DNA of 64,000 nucleotides from Euphorbia lathyris (Eukaryota > Streptophyta > Magnoliopsida > Malpighiales > Euphorbiaceae), in NCBI RefSeq assembly GCF_963576675.1, contig NC_088910.1, positions 104,684,807 through 104,748,806 on the forward strand, written 5' to 3'. Numbering within the stretch: position 1 is the first letter of the stretch; the number at the start of each line of letters is the position of its first letter. Shown one piece after another: positions 55,240-64,000 of this stretch. Below the pieces are notes generated by a model. That model was not told where the DNA came from. It did not search any database and saw nothing but the letters and a program-made list of their open reading frames with translations. Position numbers and translations under genes: made by a program.

Positions 55240-55640
55240 CTATTGACACTCTGAACTTTTAAAATAACCTATTACAAACTTATAGTTGACTTTAAAAATC
55301 TACAGACACCTATAATTAGCTTTAAAAACTTATCGCACACCTATAGTTGGCACATCCGGACCTTCTGCACAAAAAAATCGTTGATCGGTTATTTTTGACA
55401 GATAAAATGACATGTGTATGTTATAGAAAAAGAAAAGTCTATAAGTTCGTTCTATATGCCGCCTCATCTGTCAAAGATGACGGATCAATGATTTTTATGT
55501 AGGAGATCCAAATAAACCAACTATAGATATGCAATCAATTTTTAAAGCCAAAACTAGGATTTGGTGGATTTTAAAACTAACTATAAATTATGATATGTTA
55601 TTTTGGAAATTGAATGCAAATAACAAAATTTGTTAAATTG
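55240..55640. mobile_element. Foldback repeat, arms of about 180 bp
   Basis: The left arm (about 55255-55430; AAATAACCTATTACAAACTT, ACCTATAGTTGGCACATCCGG) is matched in reverse complement by the right arm (about 55455-55620) with moderate divergence and small indels. The centre is a short A-rich loop near 55435. It has no coding capacity. Ends and target duplication were not resolved, so the family is unassigned. Confidence 0.65.
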
Positions 55641-55843
55641 AAAAGTGCAAATATCAATTAAGCCTTTGTATCATTTTACAGGAAGTAACCATATATGAAG
55701 AAATATACTGAGATCCGATAAACCGGAAATATCATGAAGAACTATTAACCCTAAATATGTATAATTGGACCAATTTGTGGTCGAACCGATTGTACAGCCG
55801 GTTCGGTTTTAAAAAAATATTGAAAGAAGTAGCATTTTTATAA

Positions 55844-56320
55844 GGCAAAAAGCATAATTAAGCCCCTGAACTTTATCTGTTTTAAGGATCAAGCCCCTGA
55901 TCAATTATTTTTCCACATTGAGCCCCTGATCATTGATTTTGTTATGGATTTGACCCTTATTTAACTTTTCGGTCGAGTTTAGGAGATGAGAAGATCGATT
56001 TGACGATTCTAATGTTGAAAATCACAAAATGAGAGAGGAGAAAATTAAGTTTGGAAGAATATACTGGAAATTAATTTCCATAATTTCGTTTTAGTTTTTA
56101 ATTTTTATCTCTCCTAGTCAAGGAATTCTTATTTTTACTTGTCCATGTCAACAAGCCGAATCGCCCTAATGATATATACAGTCCAAACTCGATGAAAAAG
56201 TTAAATAAGGGTCAAATCTATAATAAAATCAATGATCAGGGGCTTAATATGAAAAAATAATTGATCAGGGACTTGATCCTTAAAACAGGTAAAGTTTAGA
56301 GCTTAATTATGCTTTTTGCC
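55844..56320. mobile_element. Mutator-type MITE with 9-bp target duplication
   Basis: This 477-bp element begins GGCAAAAAGCATAATTAAGC and ends with its reverse complement GCTTAATTATGCTTTTTGCC. The arms extend about 125 bp with few mismatches (AAGCCCCTGA and GATCAAGCCCCTGATCAATT recur within). It is flanked on both sides by TTTTTATAA (55835-55843 and 56321-56329). Long terminal inverted repeats with a 9-bp duplication are the hallmark of Mutator-like elements. It encodes no transposase and so is non-autonomous. Confidence 0.92.
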
Positions 56321-56329
56321 TTTTTATAA

Positions 56330-57124
56330 AATGGATGGTTTTGCCGAATTATTGCATCACAAAAAGCCATGACATGAGGTAGTTCTCATAGCCATCATGA
56401 AATACCGACTTCAGCTAATAACTGGCCCAATAATTACTCATATTCCATCTGCCACTCTCGTCTCCAATCCGTCACCACCACGCTCCACAACCGCTCAATA
56501 TCCTCTGCGCGTTCATACACGCACTCCAATTGCGAGAGAGAGAGAATCATATCTCATGAGATGAAAGGCACATCTTTTTTTTTTAAAGTAAAAAAAAAAA
56601 GTAAAAGAAAGCGACACGTTTGTCGTGTAATGACAGTTCCCTCCCTCATCTGCCCCTCGTGCTAATCGCATGAGAAAAAGATTTTTGTAAAAAGGAGGAT
56701 AAGGGGAGGGTGGGGCCACAGGATATGCGGGACCCATCTTTTTATTTCATTTTTTAATTATTTGCGATGATGAAAACAAAAGTTTATCTGTCTGCTTCCA
56801 ATCATCAACCATCCACTCTTGATTTGATTGTTGTCTGCCTTAACTGGCTTTGGAATTGGCCCTTAATTATATATGGAAATCCTACTGTTAACGTTACCTT
56901 GCTCCTTGCTTATGTTTTCATCACAGGCGTTTTTGGGTCATTGGATTTGATCACGGCCGTTGGTTTGTTTGGACAAGTGGGTGATGTTTTCAGGTGTGAA
57001 ATGGTCCACTTGATTAATGGTATAAGATCCTTATATGATACGCTACTTGGTTGGGGACAACACTAATTCAGTATCTCAAGACTCTGAACTAACCCGCGGA
57101 CCCCATTAATTTGGGTTTTGCTTA
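56330..57124. other. Mostly non-coding; one short open frame at 56767-57066
   Basis: A 99-codon plus-strand frame (MMKTKVYLSASNHQ...) has a hydrophobic middle (LIVVCLNWLWNWPLIIYG, LLLAYVFITGVFG) but matches no family I recognise and lacks supporting context. I do not claim it as a gene. The rest has AG-rich runs and no features. Confidence 0.3.
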
Positions 57125-57335
57125 TGTTTTTTTGGTAACAAACAGTTTAAGGGTAGGTGTACCCACTCCCAAGGTCATGACAAACCACAGATCTCGATGA
57201 GGGTTTACAGTGGAATTTACAAATCACCTACTAACGAGGGCTAAATTTTAACGGAGTGGTGAATCGAACTTCAAACCTTTCAAACAGAGGGTCAACGCGT
57301 TTAGCTAAATAATTAATTTCTGAGTTATTATTTAT
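57125..57335 (-). mobile_element. Possible tRNA-derived SINE remnant
   Basis: On the minus strand TAGCTAAACGCG (A-box-like, about 57300-57311) is followed about 40 nt later by AGTTCGATTCACC (B-box-like, about 57261-57273), the spacing of a Pol III promoter. No clear 3' tail or target duplication was found. Weak call. Confidence 0.3.
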
Positions 57336-57477
57336 TACATTGTCATTTCATAAACTCTTTTAAAATACTTACGTATTTGTCTTAATTAATTATTTAACCT
57401 TTTCATTTATGTTTTGTATATGAAACTAGAAAATTACTCTTAGATCCTGTTCTTTATCACTTAATTTCAATAACAAT

Positions 57478-57597
57478 CAGTTCAGTTCAATTCAATTCAA
57501 TTCAGTTCAGTTCAGTTCAGTTCAGTTCAGTTCAACATTCAGTTTCAGCATTCAGTTTCAGCATCCAGTTTCAGCATTCAGTTTCAGTATTCAGTAA
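57478..57597. repeat. TTCAG microsatellite and derived 13-bp repeat
   Basis: About twelve TTCAG/TTCAA pentamers (57478-57535) run into CATTCAGTTTCAG units of about 13 bp (57536-57597). A TTA-rich tract follows to 57720. Confidence 0.9.
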
Positions 57598-57890
57598 TTT
57601 ATCCTTATTTATTATATTATAATTATTTATATATAATTTATTATAATAATAATTATTATTTAATTTATTATTATTTATTATTTATTATTATTATTATTAT
57701 TTATAGTTATATTATATTATATAAGTATCTAATTTGTCCTTCAGTTTTTACTTTTAATCAAAATATGATTAATATATACATCCACGTTTTTATACTTATA
57801 TATATTAGTAATTTATAATAAAATAAAATAAATAACATAGAATTTATTATTTATTTCCTTAAAGTTTGAAAAACATTAAATATTAGTATT

Positions 57891-58568
57891 TGATAACAAT
57901 GCTTCCTTTCGTTGGGTTCCACTTTGGCACTTCCAATAATAAAGTTAATAATTTGGGATTAATAAGTATTGATAAGTATTCAGGAAAATGTTGTTAACTT
58001 ATCTTTAAAGATCATTGATGGGGGTATTTATATCATTTCTTTTGTAACATGCTTGTTTTAATTGGGTCGTTGTTATTACTCCTGTTAATTGTCATTACCT
58101 CTTCTTATAAAAGAAATAACGGTTTCCTCTGGATTCCGCAGAACCGTATAAGGGGTACACTAACGCGACAATTTACATATGTAACTTCTTTCCATTGTCG
58201 TCTGATGAATCCCTTAGCCAGTCTTTCCCATGGATCTGGACATACATGGCTTTTGGCGATTCTCTTAAGACAAGGTTCTCTAGATGGATTTCATGTCATA
58301 TAACATTGAAGGTGAACCTTGTCTTATGCAAATTCGGATGCTTTATTGTGGACTCTTCAAGTTCTTGTCCTTTTGTGTATTTGCCCGTTGTTGATGATTG
58401 ATGACATCATTCATGAATCTGGATGTTATCAAAAGCTCTTCCTTAAAAGTCTAAAAAGCCCTTTAGGGATGGTCAACTTCTAGGAGTTCCTTGTATTTAC
58501 AGCTCCCCTGTCAGGCATGTTTACTCAAGCAAAAAAAAAAAACTTAAACACATGACCAAGTGTTCCCG
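57891..58568 (-). repeat. Tat-3 3' LTR (diverged)
   Basis: It starts TGATAACA and shares CGTTGGGTTC with the Tat-2 LTR start. Near its other end are AAAAGCCCTTTAGGG and GAAGCGACGTGTCCT, similar to AGTCCTTTAGGGCTTTT and GAGCGACAGGTGTCCT in Tat-2. A minus-strand TATAAATA lies at about 58023-58031. Limits are approximate. Confidence 0.5.
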
Positions 58569-58849
58569 ATTTTCGAAGCGACGTGTCCTTTCTCTTTTTT
58601 AAAAGATGTTTGAGTAATGTGAGGGGAAGTTCACTTGTGCTTTCTTCTTCTTACCATTCTTCTTTTTAGGCGATTTCTGGCGAACTCCTACATTCTTCAT
58701 ATGATCTCCAGTGACGATAACTTTCTTACTTCCAAGATTATGTAAGTGTTTTTTTTATTTTACTCTTGGATTCTTTTTTTGTCTTTTGCTCCCATTACAT
58801 GTTTTTCATTTTGCATTTTTACCTTATTTTGCTTAGTATGAGTTAAGAC

Positions 58850-60790
58850 GATACTGCTGAGTTACTTGGTGAATTTTCTGAGAACACACATTCCAACTGT
58901 TTAGAACCGAAATACCCTTTATCTCCAGTCAACCTTCTAACTCCCTTTTTAGTGAGGAGGAGGAAATTAGATCTTCAGCTCCTAGGAAGGGGGGGGGAGC
59001 CCTTAGATTGGCATCTACCGATTCTATTGTGAGCCATGAGATAACTGATACACTCAAAGAGGCGTATCCCTGGATATGAGATTTGACATGTATAATCCTT
59101 AGCTTAAACCAGTGACCGTTGAATCCCCCTATTGAATGTTTCACGGTCTATGTTAGCCATGTTAAGATGGGATTTCGATATCCGCTCTTTGAAGTAATTT
59201 GTGAGATCCTCCATTCGTTCGATATAACAGTGGGTCAGATCCATCCTAACAGATGGTTAGATCTGATCTACAATTCTTATTTGGCAGAGAACATAAAGGT
59301 CTCTTTTGGGCCTAGGGTTTTTTGCGCTCTTCATTCATTAACCCAAAGTGGTTCGGAGGATCATTCCACCTTCCTCTAAAAACTAGGTTATGGGCCTTTT
59401 TATAAAAAGGATTCACACGTCCATGAGCGAATACGAGAGTACTTCTATATAAAATAGATTAGGGATGTACCTATTAGTTTTCCTCATGCTTGGAACTGGA
59501 ACCCTAAGCTTAAACAGCTATTAACCTATACTCAAAATGCAGAAGAGAGGAAAGCAGTGAAGGCGCTCCAAGGTATTATTTTATTGTCTTTCTTCATTTC
59601 TGATTTGATCTTTCTTATCCCCGTGCAGGGAGCCTGTCCAAATGGATCTCATCCTTGCAGAGAGGCTAAGTGCCAGAGAAAGCAAGAAAAGAAAAAAAGT
59701 AAGCGAGTCTCCTCTTCCACCGAGGAGATCTATCTCTCAAAGACGTCTAGATCAGTTGTCCCTTCAACCGTCGGGTCTCAGTCTCTCCTGACAGGTCCAA
59801 TTCTACAGCTTGAAAGTCCTACTCAAACAGCTCCTTCTCGGATCTCAGTTTTGGCCCTTATCAATGTTATGCCTGTAAGTACTTTTTCTTTGGTTGGATT
59901 TTTAACTCTTTGTAATACTTGCCATACTTATGTGTTTTTCTTCTTGCAATTGGAGAAGCCTTCTCTTGGCGATTATTGGTACGCCAAATATGGCCAAAAG
60001 TTGACCTTGATGGATGTCAAGGTCTTGGATGACATTGATGAATCCATTCGCAAAATCCCTTCGATTATGGAGAATTGATATAAGCTATCTGCCTTAAGTC
60101 ATGCCAAATCATATTATAAAGAAGTCATTGGCGGTAAGTTTTACCTTATTCTCCTTAATTATGATTCTCGATCTTTTTTTATGATCCATTTTCTTTTGTT
60201 TTTTAAACATTTGACCATGGCATGATGGTCAGGTAGGCGATCGTTGAGGGAATCACATCTAAGAAATGTGTTAAAGACCTAGAGGGGGAGCTTGTTGTGG
60301 AGAAGGCAAATAACTCTACCATTGTCGCGCTCCTAAAGACTCGTGAGGATGAGGTTGAAGAATTAAAGAGGAAGCTGGTGGAAAGTGAGACTAGGGCATC
60401 TCAAGTGAAAAGGAAGCGGATGAATTTAGACATACTAGTGGGATTTGCACCTACTGGTATGGGGAGCAGATGCACATGGCATATAAGCGGGATAACCCTA
60501 TCATTAGGTTGGTTGAGCCAAAGATGCCGATCCCCACTAGCATAGAAGCAGACCACTATGACGAGCTCGAGGATGCCACCAAAGCCCTTTATAAGGATGT
60601 TTATGTTGTTATGCTCGAGTTTGAGGATGAAGTGGTTATCCGTGAGGAGGAAACATCTGTCCAACTTGAGTATCCAAAAGATTCAACTTTACTCGAGTCT
60701 CCCCCTGTTGTTTCTGTATCGAATCTCCTCAAGCTGATATTTCCGAATCCTCGCATCTCGCTGAGTAGAGAGATTGTAAAATTCTTTTCG
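58850..60790 (+). pseudogene. Tat-3 antisense ORF, PF04195-like (decayed)
   Basis: The PF04195-like domain is at 59119-59340 (HVKMGFRYPLFEVICEIL, GQIHPNRWLDL). It retains Cys in VFCALH where Tat-2 has a stop. Probable introns are 59570-59629 (AAG|GTATTA to GTGCAG|GGA), about 59875-59946 (CCT|GTAAGT to a damaged acceptor before EKPSLGDYWYAKYG), and about 60131-60229 (GCG|GTAAGT to GTCAG). They fall at places matching the Tat-2 introns. The coiled-coil exon (60297 on; REDEVEELKRKLVESE) and an acidic C-terminus (DELEDATKALYKDV) follow. Stops at 59079 and elsewhere inactivate it. Confidence 0.7.
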
Positions 60791-61309
60791 ACAACTTGTA
60801 CTTGTCTCATACATTTAGTACTTTTTTGGCCAAGTATAAACTTGGTCTTTTTAAATTTCTTGTATTATATGTTTGGCGAGAATATACTCGTCCTTTTTTG
60901 GTACATATTTCTTATTTTGCACTGTCTTGCATTTACGTATTTAGTCGAGGATATATATAGGTTATAGGTGGCCAGCCTTATATCCACATTTGCTGCTCTT
61001 TGCATACGACTTGTATGTTTAAGCTTTACTTTGTTTATGAAGGAAAAAACTTTCCTTCCATTCGCCACTGGAGATCTTATATGTATCCCCTCAAAGGGGT
61101 GGAAAATATTTATGTTTTATTTCCAAACTTATCTGAATTTCGAAGCAACTTCAAACTTGAATCAAAATTGAAAGTAAAAATTGAGCTTTGTATTAATGTT
61201 GTAATTTGAAGTACATGAAGGTGATTATGATCCGCATATTGTGCCTCGTGAAAACCTCGTCAGGAAAAACCCATTGGATAAAAATCTGAGTAAGGAAAAA
61301 GAGTGCCCC

Positions 61310-61880
61310 AACATTCACGGACGTGCACAAACTACGTTTGATAAGATTTGTGGAGATTATGGGTATTCCAAATTCGTGGTAATTCCTTCCCCTTCATATT
61401 TGCTATTTGGAATGTTGCGGGTCGAATCTTCTTGGAAATCCGATAAGGACCCGTCCATGTGACGCCCAATTTTCCTTTCCTTTCCATTGACTGCGTTTTA
61501 TCAGCCCCCCCATTAGGACCAGACCCCCTTCATTTAAGACAACCTACTTGGCCTGTTTGTCGTGATAGGAGGTGATCCACTGCTTGTAGGCTCACATTCG
61601 AATATATGCCTTCTCCCTTCTTTCTTCCAAGATATTGAGGAATTGTGGTAGATTCACTTCATTTTGCCCTTCACAGTAGTAAAGAACTTGACCACTAGGA
61701 GATTCGATCTCAACCGGTATTACTGCATGAACCCTATATGTTAATGCATATAATGATATTTACTTCACCTGTCCATTTTTTCTTTCTTTCACCCAATCTC
61801 CTTTTTATTCCTTTCGTTATGGTTCACTTCGTGACTACCGATACCATTAGATTGAGAATAATAAACAGATGTGAATCTAT
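61310..61880 (-). pseudogene. Tat-3 integrase fragments
   Basis: The DNA at 61440-61640 matches the Tat-2 integrase C-terminus on the minus strand (GTCGTGATAGG, CTGCTTGTAGG, GCCTTCTCCCTTCTT). At 61790-61870 the minus strand encodes RFTSVYYSQSNG, matching the catalytic-core end RFASIYYPQSNG of Tat-2. The sequence between is rearranged or decayed. Confidence 0.65.
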
Positions 61881-62440
61881 CCGTGATTGAAAATGATAAA
61901 ATATTTTCAAATTTTGCTAGACTCACTTTGGTTAGATGAAATTTATAGAAAATAAAGATGAAACAATAAATATTTACTAGAATACTTTTTCCTATATATG
62001 AATAATTATAGTTTTTCTTGAAGTATGTAGCATATATATGGATGGTTATTGATATGATGAGATTCAAAATGATATGTAATAAATGATGGTAAGGTTGTCA
62101 AAAAAAAAAAAATGATGGTATTAAAGAGAAATGATGATGGAAGGGAGCAATCAATATAATGGTGCTTGAAATTCAATACCAAAAAAGGGTATTTAGACTT
62201 TTGATGAGGTGCATGCTACTTTCTCCTTAAAAGCTGAAAGAAATTATTTCTTACTTCTAATGATTTATGGTCACAAAAGTCTGTTGAAAATAACTTCCTC
62301 CCTCCCTCTTTTTCTTTTAGCCCCCCAACACTCATTATTTCATTGTCTCTTTTCATATTGTTAACCACAACATATTTACCATTAAATAAATTATATGAAA
62401 CCATTAATCTAATCTAAAAGTCTAATTTAATAGATATAGT

Positions 62441-62482
62441 AAAAAGTGTAGAGAGATGGTGCTCCTTCTCTCTACACTTTTT
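62441..62482. repeat. Perfect 16-bp hairpin next to a T-run
   Basis: AAAAAGTGTAGAGAGA (62441-62456) and TCTCTCTACACTTTTT (62467-62482) are exact reverse complements with a 10-nt loop, followed by a long T-run. This may be the remnant of a small inverted-repeat element. Confidence 0.75.
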
Positions 62483-63599
62483 TTTTTTTTTTTTTTGTTG
62501 TCTTTCATTCTTCTCAAACTCCCTGCTATTACCGCCATTGTCACTGTCACCTTCTTCGTTCTATCTTTCTAATCAAATTTATTTAGAGGAGAAAGAAGGA
62601 AGATTATTATGTTTTAGTTTTCGTTTTTAATTTCAGATTTATTTGTTCTTGTTAGTTTGAAGTCTATATACATTCTCAAACTTATTTTTCCATCAGATCT
62701 ACATATGTTAGTTATATTTCTTTCTTTTATTCTTTTTCCGGTCTTAGTAAGAGTGGAAAAAGTTTATTTTGTTCGTAGATTTATAGATCTGTGTGGTTGA
62801 AAAAAAAGACTAAAATCCGAATGTCTAGAAAAATTTAAAGGATGAATAATAGACTACAACTGTTTTTCAATGAGATTCTACTTACGAGAAGTATATGATT
62901 TCTATTTTTGTTGTATTTGTACATTTTATGGTTTTTATTGCTTTTTGTACTCTATTTTTTTCCCTTTGTAGATGTTGTACTGACTGTACTGTAGTCTGTA
63001 AGGGTGAGAAGTTTTATTCCTCTTAATTATCATGTTGTATTTGTATTTTATAATTTAATAAAATATTATACGATATTATTATGAAAAATATAACAGTACT
63101 TATTATTATTATTAGTATTATCCTTTGACACATTAATCATCTAATTTTTTACAATAAGGCCTTTAAGACTGTATAAAATTGAAGTAGTTTTTTTTTTCTT
63201 TTTTCTTTTTTTTTTTATGAAAGTTTAATTTTTAATTTTAATGGTTTGATGACATTAGTAAAGTTTACTAAATCTCTTACATGATTTATTCATAAAAATG
63301 CCTTCCAGGGTAGGGATAGAAAAAGAATATTAGTGGATAATCACAAACCCATATCCTTACCCTTTTCTATTTTAGTCATCCCATTCTATTATCCTAGTTT
63401 ATCTAAATTTAATATTCTACTAATTTAACAAATTCTTCTATGAATTTAACAAAATCATTCACGAATTTAACAAAAACATAAAAATAAATCCAAACACTTA
63501 AAGTTCTAATTACATTTTCTCAAAACAATTTTTTTCTAAATAATATAATATATGTAAAGCATAAATAGAGAAATGAAATTTATATTTTTTATATTATAT

Positions 63600-63935
63600 A
63601 TAAAAGAAGAAGATTTACAACCTATTTATACAACAAATTATGAGCTATACAATATAAGTAATAATTAGCTATAATGATGATTAATTGGCTTTAACCGTTA
63701 ACTATATATTAAATTTATCGTTAACTATTAAATATTATATTTCTGTAGCACTCCTCATCAATCTGAAATATATATATTGATTATGTCTAATTTAGTACAA
63801 TTGTAATTAATATGGATTTCTGGTATAGTATTAGTTAAGAAGATTTACAATCTATTTATACATAAAGCTATAGACTATACAGGGTAAACTAGTTATAGTG
63901 GTGATTAATTAGCTGATTATGGTTGATTGTTGGAC
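63600..63935. repeat. Direct repeat of about 95 bp, two diverged copies
   Basis: AGAAGATTTACAACCTATTTATACA at about 63606 recurs as AGAAGATTTACAATCTATTTATACA at 63838. In both copies GAGCTATACA/GACTATACA and GATGATTAATTGGC/GGTGATTAATTAGC follow. Spacing is about 232 bp. They may be pieces of two LTRs or an internal duplication. Confidence 0.6.
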
Positions 63936-64000
63936 TAACAATTTAACAATAATTATAAATCTTCAAATATTTAACATTAAACTTCTTTATTTATTCTGTT

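Larger units (their letters stand above)
57891..61880 (-). mobile_element. Tat-3: 3' half of a Tat-lineage element
   Basis: In + orientation the order is 3' LTR (57891), antisense ORF (about 58850-60790), spacer with GGTGGCCAGCC (60967), the conserved block GTGAAAACCTCGTCAGG and GGAAAAAGAGT (61235-61305), then integrase remnants on the minus strand to about 61880. This is the same order as Tat-2. No reverse transcriptase, gag or 5' LTR follows, so the element is truncated. Confidence 0.7.
61881..64000. other. AT-rich non-coding stretch with short repeats
   Basis: No gene seen. It holds a poly-T and a hairpin near 62441-62482, scattered A/T microsatellites, and two related blocks near 63605 and 63840. 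Confidence 0.5.

Noticed and set aside
57604..57720. Palindromic TTA/TAA tract as a structured element
   Set aside because: Simple low-complexity AT microsatellite.

Overview
This is plant nuclear DNA, most likely from a eudicot. It is AT-rich, has GT-AG introns, and is dominated by plant retrotransposon families: Ty3/gypsy Athila and Tat lineages, Ty1/copia, and plant L1-type LINEs carrying a DUF4283-like ORF1 and a C-terminal RNase H. Miniature DNA transposons are also present. I see no prokaryotic, organellar, rRNA, tRNA or CRISPR signal. Almost every coding stretch belongs to a mobile element. The only plausible non-retroelement gene is a three-exon DUF1985-like gene at 40.4-42.0 kb, and it may itself be transposon-borne.

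Layout. 1-5.5 kb: rearranged minus-strand Tat-lineage fragments (Tat-1) with short tandem repeats and a 5' LTR at 4877. 6.1-8.7 kb: decayed minus-strand LINE lacking its reverse transcriptase. 9.0-12.5 kb: 3' half of a copia element whose 3' LTR is split by an Athila solo LTR (10871-12398, target duplication AACTC). 13.2-40.3 kb: one nested composite. The host is a minus-strand Tat element (Tat-2): 3' LTR at 13213, an antisense spliced ORF with a PF04195-like domain, then pol and gag on the minus strand up to about 40.3 kb. An Athila array sits inside its antisense ORF (15906-32671), arranged LTR - gag-pol - two post-pol ORFs - LTR - truncated gag-pol. A 1677-bp solo LTR of another family (35854-37530, target duplication GTAGC) sits inside its reverse transcriptase. 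40.4-42.0 kb: the DUF1985-like gene. 42.7-44.6 kb: foldback repeats, a LINE fragment with a 5' inversion, and a Tourist-like element. 45.2-46.8 kb: an approximately 0.7-kb non-coding segment present twice. 48.0-54.3 kb: a full-length LINE with both ORFs open. 55.2-56.3 kb: a foldback repeat and a Mutator-type MITE with a 9-bp target duplication. 57.9-61.9 kb: a third minus-strand Tat fragment (Tat-3) with its LTR, antisense ORF and integrase remnants. 61.9-64 kb: AT-rich sequence with no gene seen.

How the parts relate. All three Tat copies lie in the same orientation and share the order LTR / antisense ORF / repeat-rich spacer / antisense pol. In Tat-2 and Tat-3 the antisense ORF is divided by introns at matching positions. 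In the Athila array, LTRs and internal regions are nearly identical. The two gag-pol copies share some stop codons and differ in others, which fits duplication after initial decay, for example by unequal LTR recombination. The large LINE is the only retroelement that looks coding-competent. No new enzymatic or defence system stands out. The more unusual items are the spliced antisense ORF, the paired post-pol ORFs of the Athila element, and a recurrent hairpin motif shared by Athila LTRs and spacers.
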